Positions 1 through 13,000 of a DNA stretch of 64,000 nucleotides are shown one piece after another. The stretch's first letter is position 1; each line of letters opens with the position of its first letter. Source of the DNA: Branchiostoma floridae (Eukaryota; Chordata; Leptocardii; Amphioxiformes; Branchiostomatidae); assembly GCF_000003815.2 (NCBI RefSeq), contig NC_049986.1:23672039-23736038 (forward strand), given 5' to 3'. The notes below the pieces were generated by a model, which saw only the letters and a list, made by a program, of their open reading frames with translations, was not told the DNA's origin and searched no databases. The translations under genes and the position numbers were made by a program.

Positions 1-678
1 GGGGCCACTTACAATTGTGTAGCACTACTGTTTCGTTTAATAGAATAAAAGTTTGCGTTGACAGTAAAAAAGGACCTCAGCTTTGTACAGAAGAAAGGTA
101 TGTCTCTGATGTTTGTGAAGAGGAGTGGAAAGTGGTTAGTTACACCGTATGCTGATCAACTATTCCCTTACTAAAATGAAAGGTCTAGCAAAGTTTAAAA
201 AAGACTGGTAGGTATTCACGTTCGGGTACTGTTGACCCACTCCTGTCCTTACATACTCGGATGCGTTGCTTGTAAAAAAGTGATCGGGTCGTTAGAATAT
301 TCCAGAAGGGTAACAAGTCGGAAAGTTCAAATTGGCAAAGGTCATGGGTTGGATAATGACTATCCTTCTGTTTCCTATTCCCGCCCAGATACCAGCTGAT
401 GCTGCAGTGCTGGAAGTTTAACGAGAAGACCAGGCCGGACGCCACGACTGTCAGACAGCAGCTGGAGGCGGATCCCAATGTGAGATTTTTTTGCTAAGGC
501 ATATGTATGATGGTTCGCGATATCGCTTGATGCCAGCCATAATTTTCCTATGTTTTTACGAAACCAATCATTGTTGTTATAAATCGTACTCTTTATTTAT
601 TTTCTCTTTTTTCATCAGGGCTTCTTCTACTTCAACGCACCTGTCGCAGCGATTGGGGCTCTGATCTCACCTGTGTGA
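1..678 (+). CDS. RTK copy A, 3' end only (C-terminal kinase lobe and tail)
   Basis: Two exons are clear. 389-479 follows an AG and ends at GT; it encodes the kinase C-lobe end ([20 protein letters not shown] onward, including the conserved RPD arginine). 619-678 encodes GFFYFNAPVAAIGALISPV and a TGA stop. Both match copy B exons 15528-15618 and 15756-15815 nearly residue for residue, with the same phases (1-nt start, then phase 0). Further upstream, an exon end at position 97 before GT reads GPQLCTEE plus a split Arg codon, equivalent to copy B 15084-15224. The DNA before it does not resemble the rest of that exon, so the exon is diverged or damaged there. The signal peptide, ectodomain and N-lobe lie outside the window. 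Product: a membrane receptor tyrosine kinase paralogous to copy B. I cannot tell whether it is intact. Confidence 0.85.
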
Positions 679-1379
679 GAGCTGTATGAAGTTGAGGACA
701 AAGTTTTCCGTCTAAATAAGTCCCCAAAGTACTGAGTGGAAACAACTTTATATGGCTTCCGTCTGTCACTAATAATGCTGGCAAGGGTAAACACTTTATT
801 TATATTGGCCCTGCAGCACTTTCTATGGTTATAAAAACAGTTCTGTATGAGAACTAAGGGTTCGACATGTCTGACCAAGGACTGAAATAGTTGTAACTTT
901 GGACAAGGTACTGTGCAATAGTTTTATTGCTAATACTGTGTTATTTAATATACATGTACTACTTATACGTTGAATGATGTTTGCACAATTTTCATTAAAA
1001 TTTTCGAGGTGTAATTTATGCACTATTTTTTGTTCATCTTGGTAATGATATGTTCATGTTGGTGATTATTTTCTAAAAGTCGCATTACCTAACCCTAACA
1101 GAAGTAGCAGCGATGTTTTACAAATCAGATGTGTCCTGGGAGGGTGCCGAAGAGTTAACGATGCAAAATTCTTGTCCACCTATATATGATCTTGAATCAT
1201 GTTCTTTTAATGCATCACTGTTCTGAACCCCGACGGCCTGACCGGACTTCCCTTATTCAGAAAGCTCAGGACGCCAGACGGTTACTTTTACCTCCTTGTT
1301 CTCACACATTCCATGCCAGTAACGTGCCAACAATGCGACTTCGATTACCCCCATTCAGACCCTTCTGTTGAGACAAGCT
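679..1379. other. 3' UTR of RTK copy A and spacer
   Basis: No coding exon is recognised. ATTAAA at 994-999 is a possible polyA signal for copy A. The rest is AT-rich sequence without a feature I can name. Confidence 0.3.
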
Positions 1380-1760
1380 GGCGGCATCGCGAGAACCCCC
1401 ATGTAAACTCTCATGCATATGTGGCCAGATCAAGTACAGCGATGCCCCCCCCCCCTCATACACAACAACAGGCGCCCATGTTGACATAGTAGGTGGCGTA
1501 TTGGATTACCCCATACAAAGCCTCATGTACACCCTGTGACGTCACGAGAACACCTGTAGGGATTCCCCTATGGTTCTCCCCGCCATTTCCTGGTGCTATT
1601 TTTGTCGTGAAAGCTTCTTAGTTACCATGGAGACATTCGTGTTACTACGGATACGTTCTTGTTGCCATGGAGACGTTCTTTTTTCTTGGATGCATCTGTG
1701 TAACCATGGATACGTCTGAGTTACTATGGATTTGTTTTGTTTGTTTGAACCGTCTGAGCT
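1380..1760 (+). promoter_or_regulatory. Upstream block shared by RTK copies B and C
   Basis: This block matches 59110-59480 over most of its length, for example a shared run around 'gtattggattaccccataca', a TGACGTCA palindrome and then an array of GTTACCATGGAGAC-like 14-mers about every 20 bp (near 1621, 1641, 1661, 1701, 1720). Both copies lie about 2 kb upstream of the start codon of an RTK paralog. TGACGTCA (1537-1544) is the CREB/ATF consensus; the 14-mers resemble RFX X-boxes (first half GTTACC or GTTGCC, weaker second half). A regulatory role is inferred only from conservation and position. Confidence 0.5.
1537..1544. promoter_or_regulatory. CRE palindrome TGACGTCA
   Basis: Perfect CREB/ATF consensus within the duplicated RTK upstream block. 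It is conserved at 59273-59280 in the copy C block although flanking bases differ. Confidence 0.45.
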
Positions 1761-1814
1761 ATCATGAAGGATTTATCGATTGAGCCAGGGAACTTTGTGG
1801 GATCGTGTGGAGTG

Positions 1815-2035
1815 TTTTGCCAGAGCTCATGGGTTAGAATTCTGTCATGCTACCGATCTTGTGCTCTTGGCAAAGCACTTTCCTCACTCTGTCCAATCAT
1901 AAAATGGGTTGGGCAGGGAAAAGGCTGTGGGAGGAGAGGGTTGGGCTTCGCTTACCAATACCGACACTGTCCTAGCCCCAGTGGATAAAAACCCACTGCC
2001 CCTAGGACTTTAAAAAGACTACCTTTACTCACCTA
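1815..2035 (+). repeat. SINE-like fragment
   Basis: It contains 'cttggcaaagcactttcct' followed by a purine-rich stretch and 'ccactgcccctaggacttt'. A similar 'cttgggaaaggcactttcc' motif is in the tRNA-headed SINE at 39109-39440. The corresponding interval upstream of copy C lacks it, consistent with an insertion after the duplication. Confidence 0.4.
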
Positions 2036-2458
2036 CCATACACGTACCAGGGACCTTTTATATGGTATGAATCCATGGAAGACATTATTAAAAGATTTCA
2101 AAAGCGTTGAGAGTCATTTTGATTAGTAAATGCCTGATTAACAAAGGTCTTCATTCACAACTAGGGAGTGCTTCTAAACTATTTTGGTAAGAAAGACAGT
2201 TGCTATTCAGGTATACGATCCAGCTATGTAGCTCTAGTGCAATAATCTTTGAAACATTTTGTCAGGGAAAATATCAACTTAGCTCGTAGAGCCGATGGAT
2301 TTAGTTATGTTTTCACAAAACAGTAAATATATGTAGACATTGTCAGGGGCGACATACGGCCAAATTTGCCTTGTCAGGGGGAAACACATATGCCCCCCGG
2401 ACAGGCTGGCACTATAATCAAAGAGCCTGCAGTTAATCATTAACCCAAGTTCAAACCT

Positions 2459-2525
2459 GAAGAAACAGACTGAAGTACCCCAAATCTGAATTCTTTATTT
2501 CCTGCTGGCGATTAACGGTGAACAG
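2459..2525 (+). other. Candidate noncoding first exon of RTK copy B
   Basis: The sequence ending GAACAG before GTGGGT is conserved upstream of copy C (ending 59966). The shared stretch, including GAAGTACC and TTCCTG, stops at a donor-like GT. I infer a 5' UTR exon; its start is not defined. Confidence 0.35.
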
Positions 2526-2758
2526 GTGGGTCTGTGCGTCTGTGTTCGCAGATTTCTCTCGTCTGATGTTGTATTATCTACATTGTTTAAGGCTCGCTCT
2601 GCAGCCAGGTATAATTATACTATATGGGTAGCGCTATCGTGTAGAGTAATGTGTTTTCTTGGTATAAATGTAAGTGGCGGTTGCCGTATCAAAAATACCA
2701 CTGTAGGGAGTGGAATTGGTATTAAACTGCAGAACCGCTTACTGTTCTTCATTCTTTT

Positions 2759-3000
2759 CATGCATATGTATAACGCTAGTTCACCTTTATCCGCGGGGTA
2801 ACCTTTATCCGTTGTATATAAAATCGGAGTATTTAGGGATATCAAGTCGATGACAGAGGTTTTAATTTGAAATATGCTCAGACTAGTGCAGTTTGAAACT
2901 ATCGTCCGTCGACTTGATATCCCTATATACCAGGTTTTTGAAAGCAACGAATATAGGTTACCCTGCGGATAAAGGTGAACTAGCGTTATATGTATGCATG
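2759..3000. mobile_element. Foldback MITE
   Basis: The arms 2759-2803 and about 2957-3000 are inverted copies (left arm includes 'aacgctagttcacctttatc', right arm its complement). The inner sequence around 'gggatatcaagtcgatgac' / 'gtcgacttgatatccct' is also palindromic. No transposase is present. Confidence 0.7.
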
Positions 3001-3016
3001 TACGAGTACGTAAATG

Positions 3017-3230
3017 TGTGTGTGTCTATCTGTGATTGTGTGTGTGCGTGTGTGTGTCTGTGTGTGTATGCGTGTGTGTGCTTGTGCGTGTGTGTGTCTG
3101 TGTGTGTATGCGTGTGCGTGCGTGTGTGTGTGTATGTATGTGTGTGTGTGTGCGCGCGAATCTTTATTTGTCTGAATGTGTATGACTGTGTATTTGCGAC
3201 ACTGTGTACATGTGTATGTGTGTGTTTGCC
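3017..3230. repeat. (TG)n microsatellite
   Basis: Long TG-rich low-complexity tract; the Cys/Val open frame across it is an artefact of the repeat. Confidence 0.9.
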
Positions 3231-3653
3231 GTCCTGTATATTTTTGGGGTGTTAGTGTAAAATTCTGAAGACATTGCTGTTGTGTGTTTTCCCATACGGA
3301 TAATTAGCGATTTAACCATAGTCTCGCAGAAGAAGACTATACCTTATCTAAGAGCGCTTAGGAGAATAACCTACGCAGATGATCCTTCCTGGTGTACTTC
3401 CCTATAGTTTCCTTACACATTAACAACATTGGCTCATGTAAGGCCAGTAAATTGCAGCGCGCGGTTTTCCTTTGTCTGCAGACCGCTTCAAACAAACATT
3501 GTAATATTAACTCACGGCTTGTGTACATACGGTGATTCCCCTCGCGTGTACCATAGAGGGTACGTATCCGTATAAACCAACAAGTCTGAAACGTGCCCAA
3601 TTGTTGGTTCTGCATTTGTTCTGGTATCATTCGGAGTAACACACCAGCTTTTG

Positions 3654-3765
3654 TACATGTATGGATGGTATAAACGCCCTTCGGCGAAACATCTTAGTTT
3701 TTTTAAAAATCTGTATAGCCGGTATAACCACCCTTCGGCGTAACAGACCAGCTTCTGTGTCTATA
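3654..3765 (+). repeat. Solo copies of the GGTATAACC hairpin repeat
   Basis: Two units resembling 'ggtataaccgcccttcggcg' lie here. The same unit is tandemly repeated at 45743-46140 and found singly at 7019-7116 and 56862-56934. Confidence 0.6.
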
Positions 3766-3921
3766 TCGTATGAATTGTGATATACTTGTACTTAAATACA
3801 CAATTCAGCCTAAATGGCTGCGATATTTTACAGAATAGAATAAATCATTCTCATTCTCATGTGCAGCTACCTGGCCAGGACACCCCTCCTGTTCTCGGTA
3901 CGTATTTAAACTGTTCCCGAC

Positions 3922-3997
3922 ATGACCATGAACCTGACCGTCCCTGTCGCCATCCTTGTCCAGCTCTGCCTGAACATCATCTACCCAGTACAAACTG
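3922..3997 (+). CDS. RTK copy B exon 1: signal peptide
   Basis: ATG with 25 codons plus 1 nt before GTGAGT. The hydrophobic core [13 protein letters not shown] is typical of a secretory signal. A second in-frame ATG follows two codons later. Copy C has the equivalent exon at 61198-61294 with the same end phase but a longer, different leader. Confidence 0.8.
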
Positions 3998-6900
3998 GTG
4001 AGTCAAGTATAAGTCAACAGATGATAGCATGAAAGAACCCACCACACGTGTCGATAATAGCAGTGATCCTCTCTGTGTCATATGTTGACAACCCTCACAG
4101 TCTTATGGCCGCACATGGGACACGTACTACAGTATTGATGTTACTATGAACGGGTCTACAGATGTTAGCATTAAAGAACCCAACACACTTGTCAAAAGTA
4201 GCAGTGATCCTTTCTGTGTCATTGGTTGACAATCATCCCAGTCCTATGGACGCACATGGGTACTCTCCAAGTAGAGGTTGGTGGAAAAAAAGCGTGACAT
4301 TTTCCTTTCATTCGTTTTTTTTTCGATCGGCCTTCCCACCAACGTTGGTGAGAAGGAACACACCGCATCTAAACACAAATTTAGAGCACGTAAATAATCA
4401 CTTAAAAAACGGACGAATGAAAAAGGTCACGATTTTCCCCACCAACCTTGTTTGGAGAGTAGCATATAAGCACGTACATGTACTGCCGTATTGAGGTAAC
4501 ACGATCTCTGACTACAGACAGAAGTTACAGACCCTTGTGGTTTAGCTCCGCCAATTGTAAGGTGCTCGCAATTCAGCCCCTAGCTGTGAGGACAGGGTAG
4601 TAGGATAGCGAGAATCTGCCCAGCTAAAACTGGATTTTGGGTAAACCGTCAAACTATAACGTTGAAGAAATGTCCCTTATAGGCTAAGGATATATACTCC
4701 TTCAGGCAGAAGGTATTTCCTCCTTTAGGCAGAGGATATTTCGTCCTTTAGGCAGAGGATATTCCGTCCTTTAGGCAGAGGATATTCCGTCCTTTAGACA
4801 CAGGATATTCCGTCCTTTAGACACAGGATATTCCGTCCTTTAGACACAGGATATTCCGTTTTTTTTAGGCAGAGGATATTTCCTCCTTTAAGCAGAGGAT
4901 ATTTCCTCCTTCAGACTGATCTTCCTTCAGGCTATTTAAACGACATACTTTCACAGTAAGGATGTTTCCTTCTTCACCCGCCTTTATAGGCAGATGCATG
5001 ATTTTTCCTCCCTCAGGGTATACTCTCTTTTAGACTGAGGATATATCCTCTTTTGATGCAAATGATGTACGTGTTGTCAACTTGTTCAAAATGAAATACA
5101 TTGCGGGAGACCAGTAAACATGATCAGTCCGCTACGAAGTGCTACGAATCATATATTCATACTTCTTGACATTAGCCTATTCTGGATGCACACATCATCT
5201 GAACGGAAAACGTGGCCAAATATGGAGCGTAACGGATGTGACGTCAGACCTCTGTGAGTGGGACATCAGTGCTGATCCAGACTGGATAATACTGGTAAAT
5301 ATGTGTCTACTAATTAATTTATTGTTGTTGTTTTTTGTTGTTGTTGTCGACTTTTAATGACGATGGCGTTCTGGCTTTCTGAATTTTCCCTCTCTTTACC
5401 AGGATCTTTCTGAGGCTGAAAAGCTAATGAAGCAGATTTATATCTATAAACACTAACTTACAATTAGTGCAAATGATATACAGATAACGTGTCTATACTC
5501 ATCAATACTAGATCAATTTCGACACCTCCGGATTCCGGCGAGGCTCGGACAGCTGTTCCTCTGACGTTCTGACGTTTCATGACGGAGCCTCTCCAGGCAG
5601 CAGGGTCACGGACACGTTCTGCGGAGATGAGACTGGTACGTTTTACATGCGTCGTTTTTTATCTACTGCGGTAATTTTTGCCTACATGTTGGGTAAAATG
5701 CATCTTATGTGTCTTAAATACGGTTTCCCATAAATGTTATCCATCAATGAGATCCGACCAACAACCTGTCAGTGAGTAAAGCCAACATGATGCAAAGTCT
5801 TCGCCCCCCCCCCCCCCCCCCAAAAAAATATAGGGTGCGTCCACTGTTTAAAGTGCATAAGTACAATTTGGTTGCGGATGACTTGCAAGTGAACAAAATA
5901 AAATACATGAGGTGATTGAAAACATGTAAATATTCTAATTCTAACTACAAAGTTTAACTGATTGTATGTACATATAGAAAATCGAATACGATTAACGATT
6001 GTAAACCTACATTACTATTGCGAGTCTGACTTCTTCTTTAAAAACAGTTGAAAATAAAATGTCCCACATCTTCTAAGATAGATTGATTCGGTGATCTTAA
6101 GAAAGTGTGTCTTTTGTGTGTCTTTTTACAATGAAAAGTTACGTATGATTTCGGACAATCTTTGGAATAGTGTGTTTCTTTCAGCACCGAATCGGGGACA
6201 TTCACAGCTGAAATGCGTTTTATTTTCCACTGTATTCGTCGTGCACTGCTTACATCACACGGTACATGCACAATTCACATATACTATATAAACTTCCGGT
6301 GCAATGGCCTAGTGGGGAGAGTGTTCGCCTTGTATTCGGTAGGTCGGGAGTTCGATCCCCGGCCGAGTCATACCAAAGACTTAAAAAATGGTACATGCTG
6401 CTTTCTCTGCTTAGCACTCAGCATTCGGGAAAGAGTATGGAAGTTGAACACACACTACTACCAGTGGACTAGCCCCCTGCTGTAGTGATTGCGTTGTGTG
6501 GCCCAAGGGCTAATGAAACGGAGATGGGCGCCTCCCTATGCGCTATCAGGCGCGGGAAGGACTTTAACTTAACTTTATATAAACTTATTTCTGATAGTCG
6601 TAGAAGAACCTTGCTACAACGAGTGAAAGAAATTCTAGCCAGGATCTAGAGTTAGCTGTTACTAGTTTTAGACTAGAGTAGACACTTGTGATATTGTATT
6701 TTACACTGTTTGAATCTTTTATGTTACCTGCAATTAGCCCACGGGCAAGAATTTGCAATAAACTTGAATTATTATAACTAAAAATGATTTTTAAAATTCT
6801 GCCCCCCCCCCAAAAAAAAACAGCTGACGCAGGCCGTCTGCACCTGTCCACCGCCAGTACGGGGAGTCAGATGTTCGTTGTGTACACCCGTGGGGCCGGG

Positions 6901-9900
6901 GTTCAGCAGGGAAAGGACTTCAATATTACATTTACCACGAGATACAACCGTGAGTATGACGCTCCTCAATGCCTCAACAAATTCAACTAAATTAAAAAAG
7001 GAAACATTTCTGTATCTATATAGCCAGTATAACCACCGTTCGGCGTAACACATCAGCTTCACAGGCACGCGGCGCGGCAGCAGCTGGTTATATTACACCA
7101 AACGACCCATCACACCTAACACCTTGCAAGCAGATGCATAATATTTCCTTCACATGGCATAGCTGAACAACCTACTGCTCTATTTATTTTCTCTCAAACG
7201 CATTCATAGAACATGCCGCACCCACCTGTAGAACCAATAACAAAGCTGCATCTGCTTGGGCCGTCTTACACGCGGAAGTTCTGCATCTGTTCCTGCGCCA
7301 GTAGACGAGAGGGTGGAGGAGGAGGGATTGCACACCCCTTCTTCACCTTATAAAGTCATGTGCAGGTCAGGCAAACAGGTTGCCAAACCCACCAGCAAGT
7401 GCCTGTTTGACTGCTCATCTGTCGAGATCGTCAGGAGAATTCATAGTGCATATGATAATTATCAAAGAAATTTATCGGTATCGCTGAAGGTAAATTTGTT
7501 AAGTCTTATCTACTTGAGCATAAAATGTTTCTCTCCCATTTCTGCAGGGCATGCCTCTTTCCCATTTCCGCCGGTCTTCAATGAAGAAACTTTCTTCCCA
7601 CAATCGGAGTCAGTTTTTAACCACACCACAATCAAGGTAATTGAACAGGAATACAAGATAACTTGAAATCGCTTTCCTGGCCAATGCCTTGGTAACTTAT
7701 CCACTACCTTCCCCGTGAAGTGTATATTAATTACATACAGCTTATAATAGTATAAACACCGTCACAAGTTTATAACTGCAGCAAAGCCACCAAAGAATAG
7801 CATTTTTTTTTAGATTAAAGAATGCAGCTGAGCAATTAACCAAGTTTGGGTCAGCTAAATTAGTTTATGGTCTTTTTAATTTGCTAAAAGTCAGAGCGCA
7901 CTTCACAATTTTAATGTAAATATAGATGCAACTGGTAAGGCCATGTTATTTCGATTACACATTGATGACATCTACGCTCGTATCAATTTTTGTCCAAGGA
8001 AAACAATGAGACCATACTGAAAATCGTACAAAGCAGATACAAAATGATTATACATGTCTTAATTTGCAATCATAGTAAACGGATACCTATGTCCTACAAT
8101 GCGAAAGACAATTCCAAAATCAAAGAAGAAGATGTGGAAGAAGAAACATGAAGAATCTGTTGTGCAGAATACCATGCTCGGTGTGCTCTGTCATTTGTTC
8201 AACGTTTCAGGCCACTTAGATCGTTTTTTTGCCATATTTTTTTGCCATATATATTTCTGTTTTTTGTACGGTGGCATTAGTTTACTGGTTCCTAGTGGAT
8301 ATGATCCATATAATCTAATCAGAATGAAGTTATCCATGCTTGGTGAGCCACTGCATGATGACCTCATGACGCGTTTTTACTTCGCCCGTTAGGATTTCGT
8401 GCAAATTGAGTATGGCTACACTGCCGGCGTATTAGATCCAAGTCTTTTACCATACGGCTACACAACCTACAGCAAAAACAGTGGTAAGCACATTAACGTT
8501 ATTCATAGACATTATGTGTTACCTTGTGATTATCTTGACACTTCTCTGTATCCACACTAGTTTACTATTTTTTTCATTCGTACACGTCCGGGTGTAGCGT
8601 TCAGCAATTGAATTCCATTCATCGCCCGATGTATCTGTAAATGAATAGCACAGTAAATTGAAGGTAAATGTGTGTGCATTTGTGAGTGTGTGATTGTGTA
8701 TGTGTGCGTGTGCGTCAGTGAGGTTGTGTGTTTAGCTCGCTCTCTCGCACTCTCGCTCTCTCGCTCTCCCCCCCCCCCCCCCTCTTTCGCTACCTCTCTC
8801 TCTCTCCCCCCTCTCTCTCCCTCTCTTTCGGTGTGTGCAACTGTGTGTTTGGCTGTTTGAGTGCGATGCATTGTTACATCGTCAGTGCTGCTTTGGCGTA
8901 TGGGACGGAGACGGTGTCAAACCTACGTGAGTATACTAAGGGCGTTAATTCTTCCACTATATCGTCATGCAGATATCCTGGAGCTGTACGTCAACTTTCC
9001 AGACATCATAATACAGGACTCCGACATAGGCTCATTCACCTTCAGCTGTACCAAGGACTTCGATGGGTCTCCTGTACCTGACGGCGATGCGCGCATAATC
9101 GTACCTGGTGACAGGTCAGCTGCTTATTAGTTGTTTCTTCTAAAGCACTTCTTTATGTTATCAGTTAGTAGTCTGTGGCAACATTCTGGGTTTGCTTTAC
9201 ATCGTACACCGTGTTACTTCAAATTTTGCATATGCTTAAATCTACATATATTGTTACGTTATTATACTATATAACTAGTTGTCTTATACTTAGTTTGCCT
9301 TACATGTACCCGTTCACAAATGTTGTGCAATAAACTTTGACTTGACTTGACTCCAGGAGAAAGAAAGTGACATGTACACTTAAATTAAGAGTGACGTAAA
9401 TCATCATCTCATCGTGCTGGTGTCACCTACGATACATGTTAAATTAGTAACATAAAGTACAAGGACTCAAGACTACATGCATTTAGTACCAAAACGACTG
9501 GTGAATTATCGACCACATGTATGCTCATTCTTCTGTGCATCCGTACAGTGGTTGGTCTCCGGATGACTGGCCATGGATCCCGTTTGAAAATTATGATCAA
9601 CTGAATTTTGCAAGAACAGAAGGAGTTATGAAATACACGTTTCGGGATGTAAAGGTAAGTAAACTGCGTTCGCGCTTCGGATCAATAGCATAGAATGACT
9701 TGTTCCAAATTCATGAAACAATAGATTACTCTATTACAAGTACTCTTAATTTGTCCATTTGCACCGGCACCAAGGATATGTATGGTATAATGTTATTGGG
9801 CACATCAAGATTGACAAAAACACGAACTACGCAAGGAATACACGCACATATTCCCTCCCCTCACAAAACATACAAACCGCACATACCGATTCATACAAAG

Positions 9901-9985
9901 AGAGAGACATAGACATACAGACACACGCACACGAACATGTATTCACACGCAAACCCACACACTCACACCCATACAAAACACAAAC

Positions 9986-10034
<49 letters not shown>

Positions 10035-13000
10035 CGCGTAGACTCTACCAGGCTTCGTGGATCGGTGGTCTAATTGTAGAAATTGGACAGATAGAATCTA
10101 TAGTACGCTAGGGGAGTTAGCCGGCCAGAAGAGTACGTTTCCTCGTGGTGAGGATAATGATTCTACCGATCCACGGAGCCTGGTAGAGGCTAACACGCGC
10201 GCGCGTAGACAACGAAAAGCTTGTACATTAACTTGTAATCTTATTTACAGGTGGGAGAGGAGAAGGCTGACCAGAACACCTTGCGATGTCGCGTATTCTT
10301 TGGAGATCTGATGATAAAACTCACAGTAACAGGTAGGAGTTGTGCTGGCGAGATATCATCTGGCTTCACGTGTGTGGGCTCCATCAGACATTAGCGGTAG
10401 AATTTGGTCCAATGTTGTCATTTAGACCCAGGTATAGCATGGGTTACCGAAAACTTCTGAAACGGGATGATAAGATACCAAGACATTCTCTGTTGTTCTC
10501 CAGCCTGCCCCATGGGGCGGTTCGGCCGGTTCTGTGCGGAGCGCTGCCAGTGTTATAACGGAGCCTCATGCCACAGCTTCAACGGGGCGTGCAGGTGCGC
10601 CCCTGGCTGGAGCGGAAGGAACTGCAACATAGGTGGGTATGGCATTGAAAACTGGAAAAACGAGTCCGCAAAAGTTTCATCACTTCGTTGCACACATTAC
10701 GTTTAACTTTGTTTTATCATCCTACCCAATAGTGAGTTTAACACTAATGTTTCTTTTTTTGACAGTATACCCAGAAATACGCATCAGCCCGTCAACAAGA
10801 GAACTGACAGACTTGCGGTACGGGCAGGAACTGCAGCTCACCTGCACGGCCTACAACCTTGACGTCACTAACATCACGTGGTCCTTTCATGGTGACGTTT
10901 CTGGTGACCTACTGAATGTAACAACCTCCAACAAGTGAGCTTTTCTTCCGGGTATTTTCTGGCTTATCTTTTTTCACATTATGGAACTAAAACATTATAG
11001 TGATATGGACTTAAATTCATCAATGGATGACACACTTTACCCATTATGAATGTCACGTGTTCGTACCATCTTCTGGCAGAAATAATTGTGGAAATATGCC
11101 AGCTATTGTTCCTTGTAGTGACTTTTGAATGAAAAGTGGAACTACTTGTTGTAGAAATAATTTTAAGTAAACAAATGCTTTTACACTGTGATCACTGAAC
11201 GGCTTTAATTAACCGACCACATACCTTGCTCTTCCTGAATGTAAAAATCTCACATCTTTTCTTTCCTCCGTTTACAGCTCTTCTGTTCTACACATCAACT
11301 CCCTGCTGCCTGAGCACGAGGGTAACGTGACATGCCTGGGTCGTACGGGCACTGGAGTAAAAAACGACACGGTTGAGATACGAATAGGTATAACGTTTGA
11401 CATTGATATTGATAACTGTAATTGTTACGCGTTTTGTAAGTTTGTACAATAATTGCAGGACTAGCAATATGATAATCAGCAGGTCTGAACATGAAGGCAG
11501 GAATACAATCACTCACTGATCCACTCGTTCACTCATTTCCTCAATCAACCAATCAATCAATCAGTCAGTCAGTCAGTCAGTCAGTCAGTCAGTCAATCAA
11601 TCAATCAATCTATTTCACTCAGACATTGTGTTGAATTGTTCCAGTTTGCGAGGACAACTATTACGGTGAGGTTTGTGACCAGGTGTGCAACTGTACCGAG
11701 GAGGAGACATGCGACAGGCACAAGGGCTGCGTCTGTCAGGGAGAGGGGTGTCCGGGTGAGGAAATTTCGGAGACCTTTCTTAACATTTAGGCTAAGATTA
11801 TAGAAATGCCTTTTTTCTCTTCTTTGTACAGAAGCTGAAAGTTCAATGTGTGAGGATATTCAACCTGTTTCTTTGTACGGTTGAGAGGGACCATGAAAAA
11901 TGGCTTAAACACTTTGTCGGAGCATGCAAGGATCTTAGTCTGATCTCTCACTCAAGCTCTTGGATGAAACAAGTTGCTGGATTAACACCATGTTCCCTGC
12001 ATTGATTTGTTGTCATGCCGAGATACATTTGAAGATTATTGCCAAAAGTGCCAATGCTTGCGTTTTTCGGAACCAGTTACAGATTCCCTCCTCCTGGCCA
12101 TGAGCCTGTCAGCAGCCGGGTTGGTTCTCCTCCTGCTCGGAGCCATTTTCCTGCTCCACAGGCACAACAACAGGCTGCGGGTCGGCAACATCGACGATCC
12201 GGAAGCCTTCCGCCTCGAGCAGAATTTAAAGGTACATTTTTGATGTTTGAGTAAGACCAAAGGTCTATATAACCAGATTAGGGCTGAGATAACGCCGTAT
12301 CATCTAAAATCAACGCCAGTCTGTCGTCCTGGCCAGTCAATGTACTTGTTATGGTCTCCTTGCCAACACATTATAATAAAGGGTTAATGCCCCGGACCGA
12401 GGTGTATAGTGTGAGATANNNNNNNNNNNNNNNNNNNNNNNNNNNNNNNNNNNNNNNNNNNNNNNNNNNNNNNNNNNNNNNNNNNNNNNNNNNNNNNNNN
12501 NNNNNNNNNNNNNNNNNNNNNNNNNNNNNNNNNNNNNNNNNNNNNNNNNNNNNNNNNNNNNNNNNNNNNNNNNNNNNNNNNNNNNNNNNNNNNNNNNNNN
12601 NNNNNNNNNNNNNNNNNNNNNNNNNNNNNNNNNNNNNNNNNNNNNNNNNNNNNNNNNNNNNNNNNNNNNNNNNNNNNNNNNNNNNNNNNNNNNNNNNNNN
12701 NNNNNNNNNNNNNNNNNNNNNNNNNNNNNNNNNNNNNNNNNNNNNNNNNNNNNNNNNNNNNNNNNNNNNNNNNNNNNNNNNNNNNNNNNNNNNNNNNNNN
12801 NNNNNNNNNNNNNNNNNNNNNNNNNNNNNNNNNNNNNNNNNNNNNNNNNNNNNNNNNNNNNNNNNNNNNNNNNNNNNNNNNNNNNNNNNNNNNNNNNNNN
12901 NNNNNNNNNNNNNNNNNNNNNNNNNNNNNNNNNNNNNNNNNNNNNNNNNNNNNNNNNNNNNNNNNNNNNNNNNNNNNNNNNNNNNNNNNNNNNNNNNNNN

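Noticed and set aside
6297-6375. Functional tRNA gene (also 16160, 27360, 34683, 39113)
   Set aside because: tRNA-like heads are mutated and each is joined to a repeated SINE body and tail.
7256-7666. 136-codon ORF spanning intron and exon 5 of RTK copy B
   Set aside because: Only 7548-7636 is conserved in copy C; the rest is intron read-through.
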